A DNA stretch of 64,000 nucleotides from JAKACA01 sp050008715 (GCA_050008715.1 JBEKMC010000017.1:8007-72006), one strand, 5' to 3'. Shown: positions 24,258 through 33,324, numbered from the stretch's first letter. The notes: a model not told the origin generated them from the letters alone. Made by a program: numbers and translations.

Positions 24258-27011
24258 TCACGATCGCAACGCTGCGAAATGCCGGGCGAGCTCGCTTCGG
24301 GACCGGATGCCGAGCTTTCGGTAGACGGCACCGAGATGGAACTCGACGGTCTTCGGGCTCAGAAACAATGCCGTAGCGGCCTCCCTGTTGGAAGCTCCTT
24401 CGGCTACTGCGAGGGCAACACGAAGCTCTTGCGGCGTGAGCTCGTCGGTTGTCGAGGGATGCCGCCGGCGAGCGGTCTCGCCGGTCGCCGCGAGCTCGCG
24501 TTCCGACCGGTCGACCCACGGCTGGGCGCCGAGAACGAGGAACGTGTCGAGTGCCAGGCGCAGGTGCGGCCGTGCGTCCAGGCGATGTTTGGCGCGGCGG
24601 AGGTGCTCGCCGTAACTCAGCTCTGTCCGTGCCCGTTCGAACGGTAGTGGCACGCGATCGTGCCACCGGAGCGCCGTCTCGAAGTGCTCCTGGAAGTCCG
24701 CCGGGGCCAGCATGCCGCGGCATCGGGCTGCTGCGGCCTGGCCCCAGGCGCCGCCTGAGGCCACGGCGTGTGTGGCGAACGACTCGAGCGCTCCAGCTGC
24801 GTCGTCGTAACGCCCTGATCTCACGAGTGCTTCGATGCGCTCGGGAGCAGCGCCTAGCAAGCAGGGCTCGCCGACCCCCTCTTCGGCGAGGGTGCGCGCG
24901 AGGCGATCAAGGTGCGAGAGTGCCTCGGGGAACCTCTGGTGGGCGAATTCGAGCAGTCCAAGCGCCTCGTCGGAGTCGATCTCGGCGGCTCGCAGGCTTC
25001 CGAGGGGCACGGCAGTGGCAAGGCACTCGCCGACATGGGCACGGCAGGCCTCCTCCTGACCGCGCTGGGCTTCGAGGCGCCCGAGAGCCGCCAACAATCG
25101 CGGCAGGTGGATGGACTGGCCCGTCTGACGCGCCAACTCCAACCCCTCGAACAACTCCGAGCGGGTGGCATCCCACGCCCCGGAACGGAAGTCGAGCTCC
25201 CCGAGCGCCCAGAGCGGGAACGGCAGCAAGCCCGGAGCACCGGCTGCTCTGGCTGAGCCGACGATGCGGTCGAGGAGGGCGCGCGCCGTCCCGTACTCCT
25301 CGAGCCAGACATAGGTGACGCTGACGGCCTGGGAGAAGGCCAGGTGCAGCCCCCGGATCGGGTCAGCTTCCATGAGGAGAGGCAGGCAGGTCTCCATCAG
25401 TCGGCCGCCCCGCTCAGAATCGCCACGGATGACGAGTGTCTGCGCGAGAACACCGTCCGCGAAGATCGCAAGAGGACCGCCGACTCGCTGCGCGCAGGCG
25501 TGTGCCCGTTCGGCGGTGTGGTACGCACGCAAGCCGTCGCCGACCAGGTAACACGGTGCGACGGCCGCCATGAGCAGAATCGCAGCCTGTCCGGGTTGCT
25601 CGTGCTCGAGCCGGGCGGCTTCGGCGATCAGCAAGCGGAGCGCCTCGTGCGGCTGGCCGACGAGGACGAGCAACGAGGAATGCACGAGCTCGAGATCTGC
25701 GTGCAGGTCCTGGCTGCGGACGTGCACGAGCGCCTCGGCAGCCACCGCGACGGCTTGTTCGGGCCTCCCAGTCACGTGGAGGTCGGCGGATGCCTCGCCG
25801 AGCCGGCGAGCCCGCGTGTCCGGGTCCGGAGTCAATTGCGCTGCCCGCTGCAAGGCTCGCGCCGCCCCAGCGTGGGCGCCGCGCCGGCGAGCGTCGATGC
25901 CGGCGGCCTCGAGGGCATTGGCGACCGCATTGTCCGGGCCGATCGACGCGGCGGCGAGATGCCACGGTCGTCGCTGGTCGTTCTCGGCGAGGGCGTTCGC
26001 AATGGCCGCGTGGGCTTTACGTCGCTGAGGCGCCAACGCTCCGTGGTAGGCGGCTGATCGAAGCAGCGGATGCCTGAACTCGATGCGAGCGTCTCTGAGA
26101 CTGATGATGCCCGTCTCTTCTGCCGCTTCCAGCGCTGAGGTCGGAATACCCAGCATGTCGAGAGCGAGGACGACGACGTCGAGACCGCCGGATCCGCTGG
26201 CAGCGGCGAGCAGCAGGGCGTCGCGAGTGTCTTCGTCGAGCTCGGCAATCCGCCGGCGGAAGGCTCGCTCGGTGGTCGGGCCCGGTGGCATCGGGTCCTC
26301 GATCGGCTCTGATCCTCTGAGTTGTCCCTCACTCAACAGCGCCGGAAGCTCGACAAGGGCGAGGGGATTGCCGCCCGTGGACTCGTGCAGCCACTGCGCG
26401 ACCCCGTCGTCGACTTGCGTGCCGGCAGCTGCGAGGAGCAACTCGCCGGCTGCACCGGACGACAGGCCGCCGAGCACCAGCGTGTCGAGGTCCAGCAACG
26501 GGGCGATCACCTCGTCTTCGAGACGCCGCGTGAGCAACATCGCGACTCCCTCGGCTTGCAGCCGGCGGGCAGCGAACGTGATTGCCTGCACTGAGGAGGC
26601 GTCGAGCCATTGCAGATCGTCGACCGCACACAGGACCGGGCCGCGCTCGGCCACAGCCGCCAGCAGTCCGAGGGTTGCGACTCCCACGGCCAGCGGATCG
26701 ATACCGGCTGGCGGACCCAGTGCGAGCGCTCCGGTCATGGCAGCACGTTGGCGCTCCGGCAGTGTCGCCACGAGCTCCAGAACGCCGGCGAACAGCTCGG
26801 CAAGACCCGCGAAGGGGAGATCCGACTCTGCTGCGACACCGCGGGCGCTCAAGATGTGGAGATCGTCTGCCAGCTCGATGGCGGCTCGCCACAATGCCGT
26901 CTTCCCGATGCCGGGCTCACCAGTGATCGCGAGCGCTCCACTTCGGCCGTGGCGGGCGTCGTCGAGCAGCTGTTGGACACGCGCCACTTCGACGTCTCGC
27001 CCTAGGAGCAC
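24258..27011 (-). CDS. LAL-type LuxR transcriptional regulator (AAA ATPase plus HTH)
   Basis: 917 residues, the usual size of large ATP-binding LuxR regulators. Walker A GEPGIGKT at about residues 31-38, Walker B LCAVDDLQW near 126-134, a long TPR-like helical middle (about 350-820), and a C-terminal LuxR HTH (LTPQELRVALAVAEGASNRE then SPKTVEFHLGAVYRKLGIRS). It presumably activates genes in response to an unknown ligand bound by the helical region. GTG start at 27011. Its closest neighbours in the same orientation are the collagen-like and Ig-like exported proteins, which are plausible but unproven targets. Confidence 0.88.
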   Translation of the reverse strand: MLLGRDVEVARVQQLLDDARHGRSGALAITGEPGIGKTALWRAAIELADDLHILSARGVAAESDLPFAGLAELFAGVLELVATLPERQRAAMTGALALGPPAGIDPLAVGVATLGLLAAVAERGPVLCAVDDLQWLDASSVQAITFAARRLQAEGVAMLLTRRLEDEVIAPLLDLDTLVLGGLSSGAAGELLLAAAGTQVDDGVAQWLHESTGGNPLALVELPALLSEGQLRGSEPIEDPMPPGPTTERAFRRRIAELDEDTRDALLLAAASGSGGLDVVVLALDMLGIPTSALEAAEETGIISLRDARIEFRHPLLRSAAYHGALAPQRRKAHAAIANALAENDQRRPWHLAAASIGPDNAVANALEAAGIDARRRGAHAGAARALQRAAQLTPDPDTRARRLGEASADLHVTGRPEQAVAVAAEALVHVRSQDLHADLELVHSSLLVLVGQPHEALRLLIAEAARLEHEQPGQAAILLMAAVAPCYLVGDGLRAYHTAERAHACAQRVGGPLAIFADGVLAQTLVIRGDSERGGRLMETCLPLLMEADPIRGLHLAFSQAVSVTYVWLEEYGTARALLDRIVGSARAAGAPGLLPFPLWALGELDFRSGAWDATRSELFEGLELARQTGQSIHLPRLLAALGRLEAQRGQEEACRAHVGECLATAVPLGSLRAAEIDSDEALGLLEFAHQRFPEALSHLDRLARTLAEEGVGEPCLLGAAPERIEALVRSGRYDDAAGALESFATHAVASGGAWGQAAAARCRGMLAPADFQEHFETALRWHDRVPLPFERARTELSYGEHLRRAKHRLDARPHLRLALDTFLVLGAQPWVDRSERELAATGETARRRHPSTTDELTPQELRVALAVAEGASNREAATALFLSPKTVEFHLGAVYRKLGIRSRSELARHFAALRS

Positions 27012-27148
27012 AGGTCATCGTAGGGCGGGAGGCGAGTCCAGTCGCGAACTAGGGATTCACCTGATCCGACCGAGGAGGCCGATGCCTACCCTGTCCTCGC
27101 GTCGGATCTCTCGGTCGCGGTCCGATCACCGATCCGAGGAGGAGCCGG

Positions 27149-27484
27149 ATGTTCGACGTCACGCTCGACGCTGAGGTCCTCGGGCGTCTGGCAGCGAGCC
27201 TCGAACGATGGGGGTTCGAGCTGACCAACGTTGAATGGTCCCATCTCGTGGGCCTTGTCGGGCTTGGCTCGTCTGCTGTGGCAGAGGCAGTCGGTGGGCG
27301 GGCTGCCGAGCTGGACGTCGCTGCGCCGGGCGTCGTCCCGATGACCACTCCCGGTTTTGCCGACGCCCTCAGTGCTGCCGCTGACGCCGTCATGAGTCGA
27401 GCCGTGCTCGGTCAGTCGGTCGTCATCGCCACCGGCCCCGACGCCGGCCTCTGGGTCGCGAAGACCCGCCCACGGAGCGCGTAG
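27149..27484 (+). CDS. Hypothetical protein
   Basis: 111 residues, starting MFDVTLDAEVLGRL at an ATG preceded by GGAGGAG. It is predicted mostly helical, Ala/Val-rich, with no Cys and no recognised motif. It diverges from the LAL regulator and converges on the DinB gene (13-bp gap). The well-placed ribosome site and start argue for a real gene; nothing shows its function. Confidence 0.45.
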   Translation: MFDVTLDAEVLGRLAASLERWGFELTNVEWSHLVGLVGLGSSAVAEAVGGRAAELDVAAPGVVPMTTPGFADALSAAADAVMSRAVLGQSVVIATGPDAGLWVAKTRPRSA

Positions 27485-27497
27485 CGCAAGTCCCGTG

Positions 27498-28025
27498 TCA
27501 CTGGCGGATGGGCGTGACGTCCCAGACATGGTGGATCGTGTCGTGAACCATGTAGCGCGAGATCGTCGCGACGGTAAAACCGGCGCCGTCGCTTCGACGC
27601 CCAGCTCGCCGCCATTCGGTCTCGGTGAGACCGTCGAGACGGCCGGCCAGCTGGTCCGCGTACTGGCCCAGGTCGGCGATCACGACTCCGGGGTCCTGCT
27701 GTTCGTAGCGCTCCTCGACGGCGGACGCATCCTGGTCCCAGTTCGAGAACAGCGGGTCGTCCTCGGCGAGCATGCGGGCGATCCTGTCGTCGTAGCGCCG
27801 ATACACGTCGCGAACATGGCAGGCGTATTCGAGCGACGACCACGTGGAGGCGTCGCGGCGTCCTTGCCGAACAGCACCGTCCGACAGCAGGCGCTGCCAG
27901 GCGGCGGCATTCGTGCGGATCAGGTCTGCCACCGATTCCGCCGGGCACGTGCTGGCGTCGAAGCCACATTCGGGGCAGGCGCGATCGAGAACCCAGGTCC
28001 AGTTCTTCGTGTCGGGGACGAGCAT
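27498..28025 (-). CDS. DinB-family protein
   Basis: 175 residues. Four-helix DinB fold with His residues placed for a metal site: YACHVRDVYRRYDDRIARML in the second helix and the late VHDTIHHVWDV. The N-terminus has RACPECGFDASTC, a pair of Cys. In actinobacteria such proteins are often mycothiol- or other thiol-dependent transferases; the exact reaction is unknown. ATG 28025 is the start; the open frame to 28247 overlaps tRNA-Arg and is not coding. Confidence 0.75.
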   Translation of the reverse strand: MLVPDTKNWTWVLDRACPECGFDASTCPAESVADLIRTNAAAWQRLLSDGAVRQGRRDASTWSSLEYACHVRDVYRRYDDRIARMLAEDDPLFSNWDQDASAVEERYEQQDPGVVIADLGQYADQLAGRLDGLTETEWRRAGRRSDGAGFTVATISRYMVHDTIHHVWDVTPIRQ

Positions 28026-28130
28026 GGCGCCGAGGCTACCGGCGCCCGGGGCCGACTTCTGGCTGGCGGCGTTCTGCTCGTAGCGCCGGGCGGCATGTAC
28101 CCTTGGAATCCAGCCCACAAGCAGGTCAAC

Positions 28131-28204
28131 GCCCCCGTAGCTCAGTTGGACAGAGCAGCTGCCTTCTAAGCAGACGGTCGCAGGTTCGAGTCCTGCCGGG
28201 GGCG
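28131..28204 (+). tRNA. tRNA-Arg (TCT)
   Basis: Acceptor GCCCCCG pairs perfectly with CGGGGGC. The anticodon loop CTTCTAA gives anticodon TCT, the T arm is GCAGG-TTCGAGT-CCTGC, and the discriminator is G. CCA is not encoded. One A-G mismatch lies at the base of the anticodon stem. A coding remnant begins at its 3' end. Confidence 0.92.
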
Positions 28205-28431
28205 CTACCGAACCCGCCGACCTGTGCGTCTTCTCGGGCCACAACAACGGCGGGAACTTCGTCTACGTGTCGACGAAGCCGTCAGCAAGTCTGTCCGCCT
28301 GGCATGAGAGCACCCTGCAGGATGGGGGGACTTCCGATTTCCTCTCGACCGCAGCCGGCATCTCCTGCCCCTCGACGAAGGAATGTGTCCTCGTGAGCGG
28401 CCATGGCGAGATCGTAATCGGCAAGCCTTAG
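28205..28431 (+). pseudogene. C-terminal remnant of an exported repeat protein abutting tRNA-Arg
   Basis: Directly after the tRNA one frame (codons from 28207) stays open for about 74 codons to TAG at 28429-28431 and reads PADLCVFSGHNNGG ... ISCPSTKECVLVSGHGE. The SCPSTKECV motif is typical of bacterial secreted repeat (propeller) proteins. There is no ribosome site and no start before an internal GTG about 15 codons in. It looks like the tail of a gene whose front was lost by recombination at the tRNA. Confidence 0.6.
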
Positions 28432-28437
28432 TAGGCA

Positions 28438-30297
28438 CTATCCCGTCCACATCCACGCACGAGGATGGACGAGCGCGTGTGGCCACCGAGACTCGCGACT
28501 GAGAGTCGCGATGTCGCCTCGCGACGGGTGATCCTGTCGCAGCAAGAGGAACGTGTTCTGGCAGTACCACCAGTCAACGAGCTCGTCCGACCAGATCTTT
28601 GGTCGAACCACGTCGAAGCACTCAAATCCTCGTGATTCGAATTTGGACAGCCAATAGTCGGGCCACTGCTCGTTGACGTGGTGAACGCCGCCCTGCCTTG
28701 GCACAGCGGCGGAAAACAGAACCGCCGGAGCCAGGTTGGCGATCGAGGTGACGAGCACCTCGGAGAACTCGGCCTCGAGGTGTTCGGCAACTTCAAGACA
28801 GATCGCGAGATCGAACGTCCGATCGAGGTCGATCGGCTTCGTCAGATCCGTGGCTACGAAGTTTGCCACGGGAATCTGGAGCCGCTCGGGACGTACCCAT
28901 TCGCCATCGAGCCCGACAGTGTCGGCGACACCGTACTCCTGGCATACGCTCAACCACGCACCCTCTCCGCAGCCGACATCGACCGCAGATGTCGGATTCA
29001 ACATTGGTAGTACGACGCCCAACACGTGACGCGCCGATTCGAGCATTCCCTCGACCTTGGCGGAGTAGAACTCCTCGTCGTAATCGCTTTCGTCGTAGCG
29101 CTCTGCGCTGACTTCAACAGGGAGAAAAATGCCAGCGGCAAACCAGCTGTGATGTTCGTGAAGCACGTTGAGCTCGAGCTGGTAGCTGCCGGGTGTCGGC
29201 GGCGCCTTGACCGTCATCCGCTGTATCGACTCAGTCCCTGGCGGCACTTCGGCGGCGAACGGCGTTCGAGCTCCCTCCATGATCACAGATGTTCCGTCAC
29301 GATCAAACCACCGATGTCCGAGCCGGATCTCCGGTTGCTCATTCCCGGACGGCCACTTCTCAGTCCCAAGATTGCGAACTCGAACGGCAACGACGCGGCT
29401 CTCGTCCTCGTGAAGCGCGCCGAGGTTCCCGAGGATCTCCAACTCGCATCGGTAGGCGCTCTTCGGTACTGATCGGAGCGCCCAGTGTCGGTCGATCTCG
29501 TCGAACGCGATCGTCGGCACGCCGGCAGACGCGATCCGCCCACGGCGCCGGTGCTTCGCGTGGCTTGCAACGCCGAATGCCGAGGCAGCTGCCGCTCGCA
29601 ACTGCGCGATATCTTCCTCGGCCGTGGGCAGTAGTGACGTCGAGGGATACCGCTCTGGAAGATAGAAGTCGTTGGTCGGCTTGCCACCCGCCCATCCGAC
29701 ATCCGGGCGAATACGCTGGTAGTGCTCTGCCTTCGCTGTGCGCTCGTCTTCGGTCGTCACGATGCAGTCGAGATGGTAGATCGGGGCTTCCACGTAACGA
29801 AACGGAGTTACGGTCACCGCAGAGGTATGCAGCAGGCCTGGAAAACGGAGGAGGAACGGCTCGTTGCGGACGAGTCGATTCAGCCAGTCGTCCGACCATG
29901 GAGGATCGGAGAGAACGTGTTCGACGTCGGGGTATGACCACAGTCTCCGGATGACGTACTGAGCGACGTCGTCGGCGTCGAGCATCGCCGGAAGCGCAGC
30001 AAGCAGCGCCGAGCTCACCACTTCGTCGCTGTCGATGCGAAAGACCCACTTACCGGAGCACAAGCTATGAAGCCATGCCAGATTGCGTTCGGGGCCGGAC
30101 TCGGGATCAAACTCGCAGCGGACGACCAGATCTGCACGTGCGTCGAGTGCTGCCATTTCGTCTCGTGTCACACGGGAATCGACCGCGCAAACGATCTCGT
30201 CGGCCACGTCGGCGAGCTGGTCGAGTAAGACAGCAACGCGCGCCAGCGGGCTCGCCACGAGACAACATACGGAAAGCGACGGCCGCTTGTCGTCCAC
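28438..30297 (-). CDS. Three-domain protein: GT2 glycosyltransferase, NBR1-like Ig domain, SAM methyltransferase
   Basis: 619 residues. Residues 1-230 resemble a GT2 glycosyltransferase (SVCCLVASPLARVAVLLDQL, then FRIDSDE as the metal-binding DxD-type motif). Residues about 285-390 read like an NBR1/CARDB-type beta-sandwich (VRVRNLGTEKWP ... VPPGTESIQRMTVKAPPTPG). Residues about 405-560 are a class I methyltransferase with AVDVGCGEGAWL as motif I and LAICLEVAEHLE as the post-I/II region. GC is visibly lower than in flanking genes. A glycan-assembly enzyme that glycosylates and methylates is inferred; the order of reaction is unknown. It shares the locus with tRNA-Arg and a gene remnant. Confidence 0.75.
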   Translation of the reverse strand: MDDKRPSLSVCCLVASPLARVAVLLDQLADVADEIVCAVDSRVTRDEMAALDARADLVVRCEFDPESGPERNLAWLHSLCSGKWVFRIDSDEVVSSALLAALPAMLDADDVAQYVIRRLWSYPDVEHVLSDPPWSDDWLNRLVRNEPFLLRFPGLLHTSAVTVTPFRYVEAPIYHLDCIVTTEDERTAKAEHYQRIRPDVGWAGGKPTNDFYLPERYPSTSLLPTAEEDIAQLRAAAASAFGVASHAKHRRRGRIASAGVPTIAFDEIDRHWALRSVPKSAYRCELEILGNLGALHEDESRVVAVRVRNLGTEKWPSGNEQPEIRLGHRWFDRDGTSVIMEGARTPFAAEVPPGTESIQRMTVKAPPTPGSYQLELNVLHEHHSWFAAGIFLPVEVSAERYDESDYDEEFYSAKVEGMLESARHVLGVVLPMLNPTSAVDVGCGEGAWLSVCQEYGVADTVGLDGEWVRPERLQIPVANFVATDLTKPIDLDRTFDLAICLEVAEHLEAEFSEVLVTSIANLAPAVLFSAAVPRQGGVHHVNEQWPDYWLSKFESRGFECFDVVRPKIWSDELVDWWYCQNTFLLLRQDHPSRGDIATLSRESRWPHALVHPRAWMWTG

Positions 30298-30360
30298 CGA
30301 CGAATGATATTCGCTTCGCTTGTGCGCCTATCGACGGTTTCCCGGCCCGCTCCTGACTCG

Positions 30361-30984
30361 CTACGTGGCGAGGCGCGAGCGCAACGTCGCCAGGCCGTCG
30401 CCGGCGAGGTCCTCGAGCCCAGGCTGGCGACCGGTCATCGCGAGCACCAGCGAGAGGCCGGGCCCGCGGACCTCCGGACCTGCACCGTACTTCCAGTCCG
30501 AGTCGGTGGCGACGAGTTGCAATCGCTCGATCCGCCGCTTGGCCGCGACGGGGAAGCTGGCGCCTTTGAACATCTCGAGACACGCCACCACTGCGGCCGC
30601 CGGCACATCCCGGTGGAGGCCGAGTGGGCGTCGAATGTCTTCGCCGTGGACGACGACCTCGCCGAGCATGGCCATGACGGGTGCAGGCGGATGGTTGGTC
30701 GTGGACGTGCGTGCTCGCAGGCGGTCGACGATCTCCGTCGTGCTGAGGGCGCCGAGGCGGTTGGCGTCCCGCTTCATCCTGGCGTTGAACCGGAAGCCGG
30801 TGGCGGCCATACCGCCCATGAACCGCGGCCCAGTCTGCTCGGCACCCGACAGGACGTGGGCGGCGGCCAGCTTGACGCTCCAGCCCGCGCACAACGACGC
30901 AACGGACCACTGCTCGGGCGACAGCTCGCTCAGGGTGTCGGCCAGGCCGGCGCGTTCCGTGTGGATCTTTGCGTTGTCGGCCAT
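30361..30984 (-). CDS. Maleylpyruvate isomerase/mycothiol-type DinB protein
   Basis: 207 residues from ATG 30984 (MADNAKIHTERAGLADTL). LSPEQWSVASLCAGWSVKLAAAHVL is the N-terminal signature of the actinobacterial maleylpyruvate isomerase family (LxxLxxxxWxxPSLCxGWTVRDVAAH), and VVVHGEDIRRPLG supplies the late metal His. These are mycothiol-dependent or related transferases; the substrate is unknown. The frame extends to 31149, overlapping the TetR gene, but the extra part is not conserved-looking. Confidence 0.78.
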   Translation of the reverse strand: MADNAKIHTERAGLADTLSELSPEQWSVASLCAGWSVKLAAAHVLSGAEQTGPRFMGGMAATGFRFNARMKRDANRLGALSTTEIVDRLRARTSTTNHPPAPVMAMLGEVVVHGEDIRRPLGLHRDVPAAAVVACLEMFKGASFPVAAKRRIERLQLVATDSDWKYGAGPEVRGPGLSLVLAMTGRQPGLEDLAGDGLATLRSRLAT

Positions 30985-31105
30985 GCTCGGTCTCGCTCTC
31001 TGCAGGGGCGGAGATCCGCCGGAGTACGCCAGTACGACGAACGGCCGACCGGCGAAACGACAGACCTCGGAAGAAACCGGCGGCCACGACGCACGTGGCA
31101 CGCGG

Positions 31106-31705
31106 CTAGAGCTCGAGACCGCCCTCGAGATGCGCCATCGCTTCGTCAAGGATCGTGGCGAAGTCCTTCGACGGGTCCTCGGTGATGGCCACCATCACCG
31201 CCATGGCAACGCCGATGACGGCTCCGGCGAGGGTGCGCACCTTCCAGTCGTCAGCCGGACGGCCGGCCCGCTCAGCTACGACCTCGCTCAGCAGCTGCAT
31301 GGCGGACGTGAACTGGTCCAGCATCGCCGCCCGGAGCTCAGGAACGCCCAGAACGATTGCCATGCGGTCCCGCTGCTCGGCTTCCCCCTCAGGGCCGAGC
31401 TGGGCGAATGCGAGCCGGAAGGCCGTTCGCAACGCCTGGACGGGAGTCGCGTCGGACGGCTGAGCCCGGAACGCCTCGATGATGACCGGGTCGAAGTCGT
31501 CACTGAGAACGAGGTCGGCCTTGGTGGGGTAGTAGCGGAAGAACGTGCTCTCCGACACCTCGGCCTCGTCGATGATCTGCTGCACCGTGGTGGCGTCGTA
31601 TCCCTGGCGGCTGAACAGCCGCATCGCATGAGACTGGATGGCGGCGCGCGTCCTTGCCTTCTTGCGCTCCCGCAAGCCAGTCGCCTGCACCTCAAGCGAC
31701 GTCAA
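31106..31705 (-). CDS. TetR-family transcriptional regulator
   Basis: 199 residues. The N-terminal HTH is RTRAAIQSHAMRLFSRQGYDATTVQQI followed by SESTFFRYYPTKADLV. The ligand-binding C-terminal half is helical. Start: TTG at 31705, six bases after a GGAGG that is part of the 19-bp tandem repeat, or GTG at 31690. It is downstream of the DHA2 efflux gene on the same strand with only a repeat-filled 35-bp gap, so it is probably co-transcribed with the pump and regulates it. Confidence 0.85.
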   Translation of the reverse strand: MTSLEVQATGLRERKKARTRAAIQSHAMRLFSRQGYDATTVQQIIDEAEVSESTFFRYYPTKADLVLSDDFDPVIIEAFRAQPSDATPVQALRTAFRLAFAQLGPEGEAEQRDRMAIVLGVPELRAAMLDQFTSAMQLLSEVVAERAGRPADDWKVRTLAGAVIGVAMAVMVAITEDPSKDFATILDEAMAHLEGGLEL

Positions 31706-31777
31706 CGCTGGCCTCCGAGTTCAACGCTGGCCTCCGAGTTCAACGCTGGCCTCCGAGTTCAACGCTGGCCTCCGCGG
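31703..31777. repeat. 19-bp tandem repeat, four copies, at the efflux pump/TetR junction
   Basis: Copies of CAACGCTGGCCTCCGAGTT begin at 31703, 31722, 31741 and 31760; the last diverges after CCTCCG. Read on the minus strand each unit carries GGAGG, six bases, then TTGA. The repeat therefore encodes the final residues of the efflux protein, supplies its TGA stop, fills the spacer and provides the ribosome site and TTG start of the regulator. Confidence 0.88.
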
Positions 31778-33311
31778 GTCGAGGTTGAGGCTGGTGGACC
31801 GTTCGCCGGTCGCCTTGGGGGAGGAAGGCGAGCGCGAGAGCCATCCCGAGGAAGGCTACGCCGGCCGACACCGTCAGCGACAAATCCATTCCGTGGACGA
31901 AGGCCGACTGCACCCCGTGCAACAGCCCAGCAGAACCGAGCTGATGGGCCACGGCGAGCCCACCGAAGATGCTGGAGCGCGCCGTGACGGCCAGCGGCGC
32001 CGGCACGCCGGCGAGATCGAGCCGTGCGAGATAGGCCGAGCTCAGCACGCTGCCGAGGAGCGCACTGCCGAACGGCCCGCCGATCTTGTTGAGTGCCTGC
32101 ATGACGGCCGAGCCGACGCCGGCAAGCTCCTCGGACAGCTCTGACAGGGCGGCGGAGGCGGAGGTCGCCATGCCGAGGCCCATTCCGAATCCCGTGATCG
32201 CCATCCAGAGCGCGACGGCACCGGTACCCGAGGACAGGCTCGTCGCGCTGCCGAGGAGAAGACCGCCGGCGAGGATGAGGAAGCCGACGGCAACGGCAAG
32301 CTTTGCTCCGACGAGCCGGGCGACGCGGTCGGCCGGGATCGCACCGAGCACGAGCCCGCCGATGAGCGGCAGCAACCGGATGCCCGATCCCATGGCATTC
32401 AGGCCGAGCACGCCTTGGAAGTACTGAGGCATGGAGAACAAGACGCCGATCATGGCAAGGACACCGACGGCGGCGAGGAGGACGCCCCAGGTGTACGAAG
32501 CGGACTTGAAGAGGGCGAGATCGAGCAGCGGCTGCCCGCCGGGCCGATTGTTCAGGCGGCGCTCCCACCCGAAGAAACCCACGAGCACGCCCAACCCGAC
32601 GACGATGAGGATCCAGGCCTTCGGGTAGCTCCAGCCGTACTCGCCGGCATCGATGAGGCCGTAGGTGACAGCCACCAAGCCGGCGACGGAGCCAAGCATC
32701 CCGACGGGATCGAGACCGGGGCGCCGTGACGAGCGCGATTCCGGCAGGAGGGCCACCGTGGCGACGAGGCCGATGAGGGCGACCGGGACGTTCATCAGGA
32801 AGACCCATCCCCACCAGTAGTGGGTGAGGAGCCAGCCCCCGAGGATCGGACCGATGGGTGTTGCGACAAAGTTGGCCGCCGCCCAGATGCCCACGGCCTT
32901 CGGGCGCTCTGCTTCGGTGAACAACACCGTCAGGCCCGAGAGCGCCATGACGATGATGCCCGCGCCCGCGAGCCCGAGCAGGACACGTGCGGCGAGGAAG
33001 TCGGCCACCGAGGTCGAGTAGGCGCAGCCCGCCGATCCGACGGCGAACAGGCACAGGGAGGCCAGCATGATCTTCTTGCGGCCGTAGCGATCACCAAGGA
33101 TGCCTGCGGGGATCATGGCGGCCGCGAGCACGAGGAAGTAGCCGGACGAGAACCACTGCAGGTCGGACTCCGAGGCGCCGAACGCCTTCGCGAGCGTGGG
33201 CAACGCCACGCTGAGCACGGTGCCGTCCAGTCCGACGACGAGCACGGCCAAGCTGAGCGCACCGAGGGCCCACCACTTGCGAGATGCGCCGGACATCATG
33301 AGGGTGACCAC
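31740..33311 (-). CDS. DHA2-type MFS drug efflux transporter (EmrB/QacA)
   Basis: 523 residues with about 14 membrane spans. LDGTVLSVALPTLAKAF is the DHA2 motif D1 in the first span, GDRYGRKK the MFS motif A loop, and LLGLAGAGIIVMALSGLTVL the antiporter motif C region. It exports hydrophobic cations or antibiotics using the proton gradient; the actual substrate is unknown. The GTG at 33311 is followed by two ATG codons (33299, 33296) that are equally good. The C-terminal ten residues are encoded by the 19-bp repeats. It probably forms an operon with the TetR gene. Confidence 0.87.
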   Translation of the reverse strand: MVTLMMSGASRKWWALGALSLAVLVVGLDGTVLSVALPTLAKAFGASESDLQWFSSGYFLVLAAAMIPAGILGDRYGRKKIMLASLCLFAVGSAGCAYSTSVADFLAARVLLGLAGAGIIVMALSGLTVLFTEAERPKAVGIWAAANFVATPIGPILGGWLLTHYWWGWVFLMNVPVALIGLVATVALLPESRSSRRPGLDPVGMLGSVAGLVAVTYGLIDAGEYGWSYPKAWILIVVGLGVLVGFFGWERRLNNRPGGQPLLDLALFKSASYTWGVLLAAVGVLAMIGVLFSMPQYFQGVLGLNAMGSGIRLLPLIGGLVLGAIPADRVARLVGAKLAVAVGFLILAGGLLLGSATSLSSGTGAVALWMAITGFGMGLGMATSASAALSELSEELAGVGSAVMQALNKIGGPFGSALLGSVLSSAYLARLDLAGVPAPLAVTARSSIFGGLAVAHQLGSAGLLHGVQSAFVHGMDLSLTVSAGVAFLGMALALAFLPQGDRRTVHQPQPRPAEASVELGGQR

Positions 33312-33324
33312 CAGACGAGAGTTA

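Noticed and set aside
30298..30360. Second attachment site for an island starting at tRNA-Arg
   Set aside because: I see no repeat of the tRNA 3' end there or elsewhere in the window.
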